From Candidatus Thiodiazotropha sp. LNASS1 (GTDB lineage Bacteria; Pseudomonadota; Gammaproteobacteria; Chromatiales; Chromatiaceae), in the NCBI RefSeq assembly GCF_964212655.1, contig NZ_OZ156465.1, forward strand, positions 1,116,001-1,180,000: a stretch of 64,000 nt of DNA, written 5' to 3'. The position numbers and the translations under genes are program-made. Of the stretch, positions 1-11,200 are shown in pieces. How positions within the stretch are numbered: the stretch's first letter is position 1; each line of letters opens with the position of its first letter. The notes under the pieces were generated by a model. The model was not told the origin of the DNA. It searched no databases and was given only the letters and a program-made list of their open reading frames with translations.

Positions 1-1
1 C

Positions 2-256
2 AGTCCTCGCGGCTCCATTTCCCTGATGAAGGCGGCGCAGGCGAGTGCATTGCTGAATGATGAAAGCTTTGTCACACCACTGCGGGTTCAGGAACTGGTG
101 GCGCCTGTACTGGCCCATCGCATGTTGTTGAGAAGCAATAACGATAATGATAGGAATCTCCTGCAAGAGATCATCGATGCCACACCGGTTCCCGCCATGC
201 CGGAGATTAAGGGTGACAACCATACAACGGAGACTGTTCTCGAACTCGCGGAGTAA
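2..256 (+). CDS. MoxR-family AAA+ ATPase, C-terminal part
   Basis: The window opens inside this gene, so only the last 84 residues are visible. The segment starting SPRGSISLMKAAQASALL, followed by a VTPLRVQELVAPVLAHRM stretch, matches the C-terminal lid of MoxR-type AAA+ ATPases, with the sensor-2 arginine in the SPRG motif. MoxR ATPases act as chaperones or activators and are typically encoded beside DUF58 and transglutaminase-like proteins, as here. The next gene begins a few bases after the stop, so they are very likely cotranscribed. The Walker A and B motifs lie outside the window and cannot be checked. Confidence 0.85.
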   Translation, partial: SPRGSISLMKAAQASALLNDESFVTPLRVQELVAPVLAHRMLLRSNNDNDRNLLQEIIDATPVPAMPEIKGDNHTTETVLELAE

Positions 257-262
257 TTGGGG

Positions 263-1489
263 ATGAAGGAGCAGGCTCTGCTGTCCAACAGGCTGTCGCC
301 TGAAATCACTGCCTGGCTGCAACGTTGGTTCAACCTGCATGTTGTAATCTGGCTGCTCTCCCTGGCCTGTTTTTTTGCCGCCTGGAACCGGGGACTGGCA
401 CTGCTGTACGGTCTCTCTTCACTCTGCTTGTCCCTGTTGCTGATCTCGCATTTGCTGCCCAGGCTGCAAATGCGTGGCGTCCAGGTAACGCGCGCCCTGA
501 TTGGTGAACTGACCGCGGGCAGCGAAGGCGAGTTGGCCTACCTGGTCACGACAAAGGGTCGACGTTATCACCTTCAGTTGAGCGACGACCTTCCTTTTAG
601 TGAAACCGAACAGAACCTTTTCATTTCCCGCTGCGATACATCGATTCGCAAGCAGGCAACGATCTACTGCGAACGTCGCGGCAAGTTTCAACTGCGACAG
701 CTCACACTCTCCTCCTCCTACCCATTCGGTGTGGTAAGACACAGTCGGCATCTGACAACCGATAGGCTTGATGTCCTGGTGCTGCCCCGGGTATACAACC
801 TGCAGCGCATCCCTCTCCCTGTTATCGCGGATGCCAACAGCGACGGCGATCTGCGGATACCTCAACAGGGTGGCCAGGACGAGTTTGCGGCGGTGCGCGA
901 ATACACCCAGGGCGACACGCTTCGCCACATCCACTGGCGTGCCTCGGCCCGACAACAGCAACTGGTCGTCAAAGAGTATGAACGCAGTGACCGGCCGGTA
1001 CTCCTGGTGACACTGGACAGCAGGCCGGTCTTTAATCAGGGTGAGGGTTCGAGATCCACCTTTGAATATGCGATATCGATCGCCGCATCGATGATTCGTT
1101 TTGCCAGCCGCGAGGGTATGCAGAGTATCCTGGTGTTTGAAAACGGCGACTGGCACGACTATGTCGTCCCGGCCTATAGCGCTGACCTCTACGATCTCTA
1201 TGCCTTACTGGCAACCCTCGAAAGCAACGGCACCCAAAGCTGCAGCGATTTGATCGAGCAGGCCGTTATCAGGTTCCCTCAGGCCAACCTGATTGCCGGA
1301 TTTCGTCTCCAGGATGACAACCTGCTACCGATGCTCACGCCCTATCTGACCCATATCGATATCGAGATGGATGCAGAGAGTTTTCTGTTTCCCATGCGGA
1401 ACAGCCCAACCACCGATCACCATCGGGAGGGCAACCGCTTGATCTATCCTGTGAATGCCCTGTCCCCGTTACAGGAGCTTTTCCAGTGA
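263..1489 (+). CDS. DUF58 domain protein
   Basis: A 408-residue protein with two hydrophobic segments near the N-terminus (about residues 15-60) and a DUF58 domain in the second half, recognised by GDTLRHIHWRASARQQQLVV. DUF58 proteins have a von Willebrand A-like fold and partner with MoxR ATPases; the exact role is unknown. I chose ATG 263 because GGAG at 250-253 is 9 bases upstream; a TTG at 257 is too close to that site. The stop overlaps the GTG start of the next gene by 4 bases, indicating translational coupling in a moxR-DUF58-transglutaminase operon. Confidence 0.85.
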   Translation: MKEQALLSNRLSPEITAWLQRWFNLHVVIWLLSLACFFAAWNRGLALLYGLSSLCLSLLLISHLLPRLQMRGVQVTRALIGELTAGSEGELAYLVTTKGRRYHLQLSDDLPFSETEQNLFISRCDTSIRKQATIYCERRGKFQLRQLTLSSSYPFGVVRHSRHLTTDRLDVLVLPRVYNLQRIPLPVIADANSDGDLRIPQQGGQDEFAAVREYTQGDTLRHIHWRASARQQQLVVKEYERSDRPVLLVTLDSRPVFNQGEGSRSTFEYAISIAASMIRFASREGMQSILVFENGDWHDYVVPAYSADLYDLYALLATLESNGTQSCSDLIEQAVIRFPQANLIAGFRLQDDNLLPMLTPYLTHIDIEMDAESFLFPMRNSPTTDHHREGNRLIYPVNALSPLQELFQ

Positions 1490-3729
1490 AGCTCGAATCG
1501 GTCAAGGTCGTCTATTGGTACAGCCTGGTATCCGCAGTCGCAGCGGGAGCGGTCCTGTTTGCCTACCTGGGTGTAATGCCCGCACTTCTCGGTGCGATTA
1601 TGACAGTCGCCGTCACCCATTTCATACTGGTGCTGGTGGGCCGTAGCGATGAGCAGTCCAATCCCTATCTGAAGATCTCGGAACAGATCGCCGCCATGGG
1701 CATTATTCTCTTCCTGCCCCTGATGATCGTCTATGGCCCCCTCCCGGCGCTTTTGGTCTTCATAGGATTCGCCCATCTTGCACTGCTGTTTCAGACCCAT
1801 GACTATCGCCGACTCTATATGGGGCTGGCGGTGGGTTTCACTGCGCTGATCGCCGGTGCGGTCGAATCGAAATCGGGCCATTATCTACTTTTTTTTCTCG
1901 CCTATTCAGTGACCATCAGCATCACCCTGGGCTATGCCTATATTGAACCGCTGAGTCGCAACCGTTCCCAATGGAATCCGCTCGACCAGTTGCGCGCCGC
2001 TTTTCTGCTGATTGGCCTGGCCCTGATTATCTATCTGATCGTGCCCCGGTTTCCGGCGGGTAACCTGGGCGCCATTCCCGGATCCGACCACTTCTATGAA
2101 AATTCCGAGTGGGAACAGGAAGCGGAGCAGACAGATGGGAAAAGAGACGGTAATAATCCTGCTGACTCGATGCTCCAGGAATTGGCAGAGAGGTTTGGTA
2201 CAGAGAGTTCACACAGAAATTCCGACCGTTCATCCGACAGTGATTCCTCATCGTCACCCTTCCGTTATCGCGGTTTCGACTACGAAATGGAGATCGATAA
2301 TCCCGATGATCAGGGCGACCGCTTCAGCAATGACATCGTGGCGCATGTCCGGGCGGATCGCCCCCTCTACCTGCGTGCGCGTATCTTTGACCGTTTCGAT
2401 GGCCTGCGCTGGTACAGTTCCGCACAGCGCTTAAGCAAACTTCAACTCTCCCGTGGGGAGATCGAATTACAACCTGCATCGGATAGGACGTCACAAAACG
2501 TGACTGAAAACTATGAGGTCTTTATCGAGCGGGACCTGGGTGACTATATCCCGGCGGCCGCAGTACCCGTCAAGGTCAACTTCCCCGCAACAGTCATCGC
2601 CCTGGATGCATTCGGTCAGCTCCACTCCCCAGGGGCGTTGCAGAGCGGTACGGCCTATTCCGTTACATCACTGCGTACGGTCCACAAAGGCCGCACTTTC
2701 GCCGAAACCGATTACGTTGAACTGCCCAATTTCAGGCAGTTGCCGGAGGACATCGATCCCCGCATTTCCCAGTTGGCCAACCAGGTCGCTGAACCATACG
2801 ACAGCCAGTTTGCAAAGGCCATAGCCCTGGAACAGCATCTGCGTAAAAACTATGCCTACGACTTCGATTCGATATTCAAATCACAACAACACACCCCTTT
2901 AAGTCAGTTCCTGTTTGAAACCAAGAAAGGGCATTGCGAATACTTTGCCAGCGCCCTGGCCATCATGTTGCGCACCCAGGGCATACCCTCACGCCTGGTC
3001 ACCGGCTTCTCCGCAACGAATCAAAACCCGATGACCGGTTATTACGACATCTATGCCTTGGATGGTCATGCCTGGGTGGAAGCCTATGTTGATAATGTGG
3101 GTTGGTTGGAATTGGAACCCACTGCCTACTACGACGGCCCTTCGGTTGAGAATGAAACCCTCTCCGCTGAACAGATCAACGACTATGTGGAGCGTCAGTT
3201 AAGGCTGCAGGAAGCGATGGGCGAGACCGATTACACCCTTGAAACGGTGCTGAGTGCAAGCTGGCAGGCAGCCTATCTTCTGGTTACCTGGGTGGGCGCT
3301 TACCTGAAACTCTTCTTTATCAATACCTGGCCCTTGCTTAGTGGGTTCGGTGCAATCCTGTTGTGCCTGTGGATAGCATGGCCATACATCCATCCCAGAT
3401 GGCGGGCATTCCAAATCAAACACAGGCTCAGTGCGGTTCAGGCGGCCACACCTGATGAGGTTATCACCCATCACCTGCAGGCGATTGATGACCTGTTGCA
3501 CAATGCCGGATATCGCAGGCCTGCGGGATTGACCATAGAGAAAATGCTCGACAGACTGGCCGCACTGGATATCCCTATGCACGCAAAAAATATCTCGCGC
3601 GAGTTCAATCATATCCACTATTCGGATAAGCCGGTCAAAGTGACTCTATCTCACTATCGCAGTATTTTTGAAACGCTTTACTCGCTTGGTCATACGGAAC
3701 TGAAACAGCGTGTTCACAATTTACAATAA
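1486..3729 (+). CDS. TgpA-like membrane transglutaminase (DUF3488-transglutaminase-DUF4129)
   Basis: A 747-residue membrane protein. Residues 1-190 hold about six hydrophobic segments (DUF3488). A periplasmic transglutaminase-like domain follows with C484 in KGHCEYFASALA and H528 in DGHAWVEAYV. The third catalytic position, usually Asp in a WxxLDPT motif, is Glu544 here (LELEPT). One more membrane helix lies near residues 600-640, then a DUF4129-like C-terminus. The family is related to Pseudomonas aeruginosa TgpA, a periplasmic transglutaminase needed for viability. It starts at a GTG overlapping the previous stop and ends the operon. Confidence 0.85.
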   Translation: MKLESVKVVYWYSLVSAVAAGAVLFAYLGVMPALLGAIMTVAVTHFILVLVGRSDEQSNPYLKISEQIAAMGIILFLPLMIVYGPLPALLVFIGFAHLALLFQTHDYRRLYMGLAVGFTALIAGAVESKSGHYLLFFLAYSVTISITLGYAYIEPLSRNRSQWNPLDQLRAAFLLIGLALIIYLIVPRFPAGNLGAIPGSDHFYENSEWEQEAEQTDGKRDGNNPADSMLQELAERFGTESSHRNSDRSSDSDSSSSPFRYRGFDYEMEIDNPDDQGDRFSNDIVAHVRADRPLYLRARIFDRFDGLRWYSSAQRLSKLQLSRGEIELQPASDRTSQNVTENYEVFIERDLGDYIPAAAVPVKVNFPATVIALDAFGQLHSPGALQSGTAYSVTSLRTVHKGRTFAETDYVELPNFRQLPEDIDPRISQLANQVAEPYDSQFAKAIALEQHLRKNYAYDFDSIFKSQQHTPLSQFLFETKKGHCEYFASALAIMLRTQGIPSRLVTGFSATNQNPMTGYYDIYALDGHAWVEAYVDNVGWLELEPTAYYDGPSVENETLSAEQINDYVERQLRLQEAMGETDYTLETVLSASWQAAYLLVTWVGAYLKLFFINTWPLLSGFGAILLCLWIAWPYIHPRWRAFQIKHRLSAVQAATPDEVITHHLQAIDDLLHNAGYRRPAGLTIEKMLDRLAALDIPMHAKNISREFNHIHYSDKPVKVTLSHYRSIFETLYSLGHTELKQRVHNLQ

Positions 3730-3754
3730 CCACTACTTAAGAGTACCGTTGATA

Positions 3755-3774
3755 GGGCCTGTTAACACTAATCC
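3755..3774 (+). repeat. Dispersed GGGCCTGTTAACA repeat, copy 1
   Basis: GGGCCTGTTAACACTAATCC lies in the 53-base gap between two convergent genes. The same core recurs near 6921, 18466, 51573 and 55832, always outside coding sequence. This copy keeps only the left half of the full palindrome. Confidence 0.7.
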
Positions 3775-3782
3775 AATTGATC

Positions 3783-6758
3783 CTAAGTTGAATCCTGCAG
3801 TAATTCACAAAATTTCGCTGCAGGGACAGGTCTGGAAAAGAAGTAGCCCTGATAATAGTCACATCCCAGATGCCGCAGTTTGGCCAGCTGCAATGCAGTC
3901 TCAACCCCCTCTGCCGTCACATGCATATTCAAATTGCGCGCCATCGCGTGAATGGTCGATACAATCTCCTCACTCTCCTCCTCGTTCTGCATTTTATTGA
4001 TGAAGCTGCGATCGATCTTCAACTTGTCAATGGGAAAGCGGGTCAAATAGGCCAGGGATGAATAGCCGGTACCGAAATCATCGATTGCCATCGTCACTCC
4101 CATTTCACTGAGCTGTCCGATTTTCTTAATCGATTGTTCCGTATCATGCATCAACACGGTCTCGGTGAGTTCAAGTTCCAGCCTCTCACCCGAAATGTTG
4201 AATTTACTCAGATTGTCAGCGATTTCTCTGATCAATCCAACATTGCGGAACTGATGGGGCGAGAGGTTCACTGCCACCTTGAAGGGGAGCGTATCCGGCA
4301 CTAGCCAGGATAGAAGGTCTTCACAAACCTGGCGCAGTATGACTGACGCAATCTGATCGATCTGTCCCGATTCCTCCGCAATCGGAATAAATTTTACGGG
4401 CATGATTAGTTCACCACCGTTCCTGTTCCACCTGGCCAATGCCTCCGCACCCACTATTTTTCCATCACTGACACGGACAATGGGTTGATAATAGGGAATG
4501 ATCTCATTGGATTGCAGCGCGTTGTGCAATTCGGATTCCATGCGCAACCGCAGCCTGGCTTTCTGAGTCAGTTTGGGCGTATAGAACTTAAAGCTGTTTC
4601 GTCCGGACTCCTTTGCCAGATACATCGCGGCATCGGCATTCTTGATCAGGTCTGTGGCTGTCTTACCATTTTGCGGATAGATACTGATGCCGACGCTGCC
4701 ACCCACGGAGAAATCGTGACCCTCAATGTGAACAGGCTCCTTAATCTCGTCCAAAACCGACTGCGCAATATCGGCAATTACCGCCTCCGTCACTACATCC
4801 TCGATGAGAATGACAAACTCATCGCCACCGATGCGTGCAATGGTATCCCCTCCGCGCAGCCTCTTTGTAAAACGTTCCGCGAGCAGTCGCAGCAACTTAT
4901 CCCCGGCAGGATGCCCGAGGCTGTCATTCACGACCTTGAAATTATCCAGATCGAGAAATAGCAGCGCGACCTCACTGCCATTGCGACGCGCCCGTTGCAA
5001 CGCATGATCTATCCTGGAAAAGAGCAGGATCCGGTTCGGCAGTCCCGTCAGCGGGTCATAGTGCGCCAAGTGTTCGAGTTGCTGCTCCGATTGCTTCAAG
5101 GCGGAGATATCCGAGAACACCGCAACATAGTGTGTCGTCACACCGTCGTCATCCTGGATGGCACTGATATTCAGCCACTCCGGATAGACCTCTCCGCTCT
5201 TGCGGCGATTCCAGATCTCTCCCTGCCAGTTTCCCGAAGTAGTCAGCTGGTCCCACATCTTGCGATAAAAACTTTCATCATGCCTGCCGGACTTCAGCAC
5301 ACTCGGATTGTGCCCCAGTACCTCGTTTTCCTGATAGCCGGTTATTTCACAGAAGGCGCGATTGACTGCGATTATATGAGGACCGGTGTCGGTTATCGTC
5401 ACAGCCTCCTGGGTGCTTTCGAACACGGCGGCGGCCTGTTTCAGTTTTTCATCAATGCGTTTTTTCTCTATCAGTCTCCATAGATCGCTTACCAGCATGG
5501 TAACTTGCTGCACATCAAGATCGCTGTAAGGCTCTATCTTGTTGCCGACGCCGATCACCAATCTCACTTTGTCGTCATCGATGACCGGTACGGAGAGATG
5601 GCGCAGCAGATGAATATGCCCCTCAGGATAACCCTTACGGTTGTCCATAGCTTGATAATCATTGTGAATTTGCGGCTTACGCTTACGTACGCAATCCGCC
5701 CAGACGCCGGCCTTACTCAATGGGTAGTGAGAATCAAACGCGGCGTTGCAATGCAACAGTGTCTGTTTCGACCAGGTCACCAGTTCAATCGTCTCCTGGT
5801 CATCATTGACGAAATGGAGATAGCCCATACTGCTTTGCGTCAGCTGGGACGCCTGCTCCAAAGCAGTCTGGATAATCTCTTTTTCACTCACGCTCGGCGC
5901 CCGTTTGGTAAGTTCGAGCGAGGCCTCGAGTCGTCGCTGAATCAAGGCACTGGCGGCTTCCGCCTGCTTGCGGCGATTGATATCGATATGCACGCCGAGA
6001 ATGCGGACAACAGTATTCTCGCTATCCGTCACGGCAGAGCCTCTTGCCATCATCCATATATAGGCGCCATTCTTGTGCCTTAGCCGGAACTCCTCCCTCC
6101 AGATGGGTTCAGGTGAAGCCAGATATTGTTCAAGATGCTCCATAACCCGCGACTGATCGTCGGGATGCAGTCGATCCTTCCAGGTGTCTAACTGGTTCTC
6201 CAATTCATGATCCTGGTATCCCAGCTGCATTTTCCAGCGGGGGGACAGATAGAGTCTGTTGTGCTCAAGATCCCAATCCCAAACCCCATCCAGGCTCGAT
6301 TCCGTCAAGAGCCTGTAACGCTCCTCGCTGGCCTTCAGGGCAGATTCGGCTTCAACCTCATTGGTCACATCTTCATAAACCGCGGTGACATAGCCACAGG
6401 GCAGTCTGTAGACATGATTCAAGCGCCAGCCACGAATGCGCTCGTCGTGATACTCGGTGGGACCGAAGGACTCACTGACGCCACTCTTCATGACCCGCCG
6501 CATGACATCCAGTAGGCCGAACTCCTCCACCCCCGGAAACACCTCAGTCAAACAACGACCGAGGAGCTCTTCGCGTTTCACCCTATCCGTTTTTTCTACC
6601 GCGGGATTGATGTCAACAAAGATGAAGTCCCTGCCATCCTCGATGGGTTGGTAGACCGCCACACCGAAATCGAGCTGTTGAAACAACTCATGGGGATACT
6701 CATCGCACTGATAATGCCGTAGCTCATGAGACTGATCGGCATGCTTGTTTCGAGTCAC
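3783..6758 (-). CDS. PAS-PAS-GAF-PAS-GGDEF-EAL c-di-GMP turnover protein
   Basis: A 991-residue soluble signalling protein. Domains in order: PAS (about 25-135), PAS with PAC (143-265), GAF (275-430), PAS (440-560), GGDEF (565-730), EAL (740-985). The GGDEF motif is intact and preceded by RGGD exactly five residues upstream, the usual inhibitory I-site. The EAL domain keeps EALARW, ELELTE, DDFGTGYSS, LKIDRSF and AEGVET, so both cyclase and phosphodiesterase activities are possible. No membrane segment is visible, so the inputs should be cytoplasmic. It converges on the transglutaminase operon and is apparently monocistronic. Confidence 0.92.
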   Translation of the reverse strand: MTRNKHADQSHELRHYQCDEYPHELFQQLDFGVAVYQPIEDGRDFIFVDINPAVEKTDRVKREELLGRCLTEVFPGVEEFGLLDVMRRVMKSGVSESFGPTEYHDERIRGWRLNHVYRLPCGYVTAVYEDVTNEVEAESALKASEERYRLLTESSLDGVWDWDLEHNRLYLSPRWKMQLGYQDHELENQLDTWKDRLHPDDQSRVMEHLEQYLASPEPIWREEFRLRHKNGAYIWMMARGSAVTDSENTVVRILGVHIDINRRKQAEAASALIQRRLEASLELTKRAPSVSEKEIIQTALEQASQLTQSSMGYLHFVNDDQETIELVTWSKQTLLHCNAAFDSHYPLSKAGVWADCVRKRKPQIHNDYQAMDNRKGYPEGHIHLLRHLSVPVIDDDKVRLVIGVGNKIEPYSDLDVQQVTMLVSDLWRLIEKKRIDEKLKQAAAVFESTQEAVTITDTGPHIIAVNRAFCEITGYQENEVLGHNPSVLKSGRHDESFYRKMWDQLTTSGNWQGEIWNRRKSGEVYPEWLNISAIQDDDGVTTHYVAVFSDISALKQSEQQLEHLAHYDPLTGLPNRILLFSRIDHALQRARRNGSEVALLFLDLDNFKVVNDSLGHPAGDKLLRLLAERFTKRLRGGDTIARIGGDEFVILIEDVVTEAVIADIAQSVLDEIKEPVHIEGHDFSVGGSVGISIYPQNGKTATDLIKNADAAMYLAKESGRNSFKFYTPKLTQKARLRLRMESELHNALQSNEIIPYYQPIVRVSDGKIVGAEALARWNRNGGELIMPVKFIPIAEESGQIDQIASVILRQVCEDLLSWLVPDTLPFKVAVNLSPHQFRNVGLIREIADNLSKFNISGERLELELTETVLMHDTEQSIKKIGQLSEMGVTMAIDDFGTGYSSLAYLTRFPIDKLKIDRSFINKMQNEEESEEIVSTIHAMARNLNMHVTAEGVETALQLAKLRHLGCDYYQGYFFSRPVPAAKFCELLQDST

Positions 6759-6920
6759 ATTGCTGGTCCTGGCAAGGATTTTATTTCTTATGGTGTAAGA
6801 ACAGCTGATCTTCCCGCCCTATTTGATAACTATGAGAGCCTGCTCTTTGCACACGCCTGCTCGATGACATCGGCATGATATATCAACAGTGTAAACCATA
6901 ACTGCAGCATTATTAGGTTA

Positions 6921-6941
6921 GGACCTGTTAACAGTAATGCC
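6921..6941 (+). repeat. Dispersed CCTGTTAACA repeat, copy 2
   Basis: GGACCTGTTAACAGTAATGCC, in the 292-base gap between the divergently transcribed c-di-GMP gene and the RND adaptor gene. It shares CCTGTTAACA with copy 1 and the following TAAT with its flank. The remainder of the gap should hold both promoters; I cannot place -10/-35 boxes with confidence. Confidence 0.6.
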
Positions 6942-7050
6942 AGGTACCCCTTTGGAATGTGCTGTAATTGAACACACAGCTGAAGTTATACTTGCCCTTA
7001 CGATTGCCTGAACAACTGTTTTGGCGACAGATAGTATGGGGGAATTCAAC

Positions 7051-8178
7051 ATGCATGGTTGTACATTTCGCTCTCTTGGTCTGGTCTTGATCGCTGCGGC
7101 AATCGGCGGATGCGAGAAGCCCCCACCACCCGATATCAAGAACGTGATACGCCCGGTAAAGAGTTTTGTCGTTGAGCAGGCAGGCTCTTCCGATGTGCGA
7201 TCATTTCCGGCACGGATCGATGCCGGTAGAAAGGCGGAACTGGCTTTCAGGGTTGCCGGCAAGGTCACACAACTCTCAGTTAAAGAGGGTGACCGTGTGG
7301 AAGCGGGCCAGTTGATCGCTTCCCTCGATATCACCGACTACAGGATCGTCTACAACAACCGCAAGGCGAATTTCGATAAGGCGAAAAAAGACTACGCCCG
7401 CGCCAAGGAGCTGGTTACAAAGGGGCACATTTCAAAGATGGACTATGACCGCCTCGAAGCCGATTTCAAAAGTGCGCAATCGGCTTTGGAATCGGCCCAG
7501 CAGGAGCTCAATTACACCAAACTGACCGCCCCATTCAACGGAGTTATCGCCAGGCGCCATATCGAAAACTTTGAAGAGGTGCAGGCCAAGCAGGTGGTGC
7601 TGGACCTGCAGGATATCACACTACTCGAAGTGAAATTCGATGTCCCGGAAAGTCAGCTTCGCGAACTGCAACCGGACAGGGAGTCACCGCAGGCGAAGCG
7701 TAATCAGATCCCTGTCAGTGTCAGCTTTCCCGATCTGCCGGGCAAAAGCTATCCCCTCACCTTTCGTGAAGTCAGCACCAAGGCCGACGCCAAAACCCAG
7801 ACCTTCCAGGTGACCTATACCATGGCGCGGGCCGACGACGTCACCATACTGCCAGGCATGACCGCCAACGCGACTGTCGACCTGAGCGGATTCCTCAACA
7901 AGAGCCAACGGCATCTGGTACCGGCCACTGCGATAGCGGGCGATAGCAACCTCGACCCCAAGGCCTGGGTCATCGACGAGCAGAACATGACCGTCAAATC
8001 CCGCAAGGTGACGATCGGCCGCCTGTTGGGAAGCCGCATTGAGGTCCTCGAGGGCCTCAAGGCGGGTGAACGAATCGTCAGTGCCGGCACCCCCTTTCTG
8101 CTTGAGGATATGAAAGTCAGGCTCCTGCCCGACCGGGAGCAGGCGGAACCCCGTACACGGCGCCAGAACAGTCAGTGA
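7051..8178 (+). CDS. RND efflux periplasmic adaptor, lipoprotein
   Basis: A 375-residue membrane fusion protein of an RND pump. The N-terminus is a lipoprotein signal with the lipobox IGGC near residue 21, followed by a biotinyl/lipoyl-like half (AFRVAGKVTQLSVKEGDRVEAGQL), a coiled-coil hairpin (about 100-155), and a second lipoyl half with LTAPFNGVIARRHIENFEEV. I chose ATG 7051 because GGGGGA at 7038-7043 lies 7 bases upstream and the lipoprotein signal starts there. The permease gene follows after 37 bases. No outer-membrane channel gene is adjacent, so a TolC-like partner must be encoded elsewhere. Substrates are unknown. Confidence 0.9.
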   Translation: MHGCTFRSLGLVLIAAAIGGCEKPPPPDIKNVIRPVKSFVVEQAGSSDVRSFPARIDAGRKAELAFRVAGKVTQLSVKEGDRVEAGQLIASLDITDYRIVYNNRKANFDKAKKDYARAKELVTKGHISKMDYDRLEADFKSAQSALESAQQELNYTKLTAPFNGVIARRHIENFEEVQAKQVVLDLQDITLLEVKFDVPESQLRELQPDRESPQAKRNQIPVSVSFPDLPGKSYPLTFREVSTKADAKTQTFQVTYTMARADDVTILPGMTANATVDLSGFLNKSQRHLVPATAIAGDSNLDPKAWVIDEQNMTVKSRKVTIGRLLGSRIEVLEGLKAGERIVSAGTPFLLEDMKVRLLPDREQAEPRTRRQNSQ

Positions 8179-8215
8179 TAACTGATCAGGGCACAAGAAC
8201 AATAAGGGACATGGG

Positions 8216-11200
8216 ATGAATATCGGCGAATACTCCGTTCGTACACCTGTTATTTCATGGCTGTTGGTCATCATCATGCTTGGCGGTGGGCTGTGGGCAT
8301 TCGAGCGAATCGGCAAACTGGAAGACCCAGCCTTCACCATCAAGATGGCGAAGATCATCACTTACTATCCCGGGGCTTCTGCCAAACAGGTTCAGGATGA
8401 AGTGACCTACCATGTTGAGGATGCCATTCAGCGCATGGAACAGGTCAAGCAGATAAAGATGTCGATCTCCAGGCCTGGGGTTTCCGATATTCAGATTGAA
8501 TTCAAGGACAAGTACCGAGCAGAGGATTTCCCCAACATATTTGACGAATTGCGGCGCAAGGTCGCAGACATGAAGGGCCGACTGCCGCCAGGGGCCCAGA
8601 ACCCAATCGTCATCGACGATTTTGGCGATGTCTTCGGTGTCTACCTGGCACTGACGGGAGAAGGCTACAGCTGGCGTGACCTGTGGGATTTTGCTGATGC
8701 CTTCAAGCGCCAGCTGGTACTGGTACCCGGCATCCGTAAAATCAGCATCGGCGGTGCACAAAAAGAAGTTGTCTACGTGGACGTCTCGCGTGCACAAATG
8801 GGTGAACTGGGGATTTCACCGAGCCAGATATCGCAGATCCTCGAATCACAAAATGTGGTCGTCACCGCAGGCAATGCCAGTGTCGGTAACGAGTATCTGC
8901 GTATCGAACCAACCGGTGAATTCGATTCGGTGAAGGCGATCGGGGATGTAATGATCGGATCCGAGGACAAGAAGCTGGTCTATCTCAAGGATATTGCCGA
9001 AATAACCCGGGCCTACGAAGAGATCCCCAGCCAGATGTACTACGTCAACGGCAAGCCGGCATTGACCCTGGGCATCTCCATGCAGGCGGGCGAGAATGTG
9101 GTTGCGGTGGGAGAGAGACTGCGCCAACGCGTGATGGAACTCATACCCACCATGCCTATCGGAATACAGCTGGTCGAGATCTACAACCAACCCGCTGAGG
9201 TGGATAAGTCGGTGGGCGGCTTTCTTGTCAGTGTCGGCCAGGCAGTTGCCATCGTGATCCTTGTACTGCTGCTGTTTATGGGATTGCGCGTGGGCCTGAT
9301 CATCGGCTCTGTGCTGCTGATTACAGTGGCCGGCACACTCTTCATCATGTATCTGGATGGGATAGAACTGCAGCGCATCTCACTGGGCGCGCTGGTGATA
9401 GCCCTTGGCATGCTGGTGGACAACGCCATCGTGGTGGCCGAGGGGATGCTGGTCCGTATCCAGGCCGGCATGCAGGCGACGGATGCGGCGCGGGAGACCG
9501 TCGGTAAGACCATCTGGGCCCTGCTCGGAGGAACCATCATCGGCATCCTTGCCTTCTCAGCCATCGGCCTGTCGCCGGACAGTACGGGTGAGTTCGCGAA
9601 TTCCCTGTTCTGGGTGATACTCTACTCACTGCTGCTCTCCTGGGTTACCGCCATCACCACCACGCCCCTGCTCTGCGCACTCCTGCTTAAACCGGGACAA
9701 CCCGGCGGCGAGCATGCAACAGATCCCTACAGCGGCCCGATCTTCACAATCTTCAGGGGGATTGTAGACCGGGCCATCCGTTTGCGTTGGATCACTGTCG
9801 GCATGGTGATTGCACTCTTTTTCCTCGCTGTATTCGGTTTCGGCAGCGTCAAGCAGGCCTTTTTTCCAGAATCCAACACCCCGCTCTTTTTTGTAGATAT
9901 CTGGGAAATCGAAGGGACGGATATCAGAAAGACCAGGGAGGACACGCTCCGTGTGGAAGCGTTCATCCGTGAGCAGGAAGGGGTGGTACAGACAACCGCG
10001 GCAATCGGTGGCCCCCATCAACGCTACACCCTGGTCTATGATCCACGGGAGATATCGCCGGCCTACGCCCAGATAATCGTCAAAACAGATACCCTGGAGC
10101 AGATTCCTGAAATCTGGAAAAAAGTCGAACGCTATATGCGGGAACAGCTCCCCTGGACCGATCCGATCATCAAATCGATGCGTATCGGACCCGGCAGGGA
10201 CAGCAAGATCGAAGTGCGCTTCCATGGCCCAGATCCGGCAGTATTGCGTGGACTGTCACAGCAGGCTCAGGGCATCATGCACGACGACCCCAGATCGAAG
10301 GATGTACGGGATGACTGGCGGCAGCCGGTCAAGCTGATACGCCCGATCTTCAACGAACAGGTGGGCAGGCAGTTAGGCATAACCCGGGAACACCTGGCCA
10401 CTGCCCTGCAGTATGCCTATGACGGCACCCCCGTCGGTCGCTACCGCGACGGCATACGCATCCTGCCCATATTGATGCGCGCGCCGGAAGCGGAACGTGA
10501 GGATCCCGGCAACCTGCAGGACATCACCATCTGGAGCCCGGCCCTGAACCAGTCGGTTGCCGCCGCTCAGGTGGTCAGCGGTTACGAAACCCTTTTCGAA
10601 AACACGATCCTACGCTCCCGTGACCGCATCCAGACCATCACCGCCTCATGCAATTCGATAGAGGAGTTGGCCACACCCCTGTTCAATCAATTGAAACCGC
10701 AGATCGAGGCAATGCAACTGCCGCCGGGCTACAGCCTGTCATGGGGTGGTGAATACGAGGATTCGAGCAAGGCCCAGGGTGGGCTGATGCGTGCACTGCC
10801 GATAGGATTTCTGCTGATGATACTGGTCACCATCCTGTTGTTCGGCAAGGTGCGGCAACCCCTGTTGATCTGGCTTACGGTGCCCTTGGCGGTGGTCGGC
10901 ATTACCGCCGGGCTGCTGTTGTTCAATGGCGCCTTCGACTTCATGTCCCTGCTTGGGGCGCTCTCATTGATCGGCCTGCTGATCAAGAACGCCATTGTCC
11001 TGATCGACGAAATCGATCAGCAGAACTCACAGGGGAAAGCACACTACAGTGCGATTCTCGATTCAACCGTCAGCCGCCTGCGGCCGGTCGTGCTTGCCGC
11101 TGCCACCACCATACTGGGACTGATTCCCCTGTTACAGGATGTCTTCTTCGTCAACATGTCGCTGACCATCATGGTGGGACTGGGATTCGCCACTCTGCTG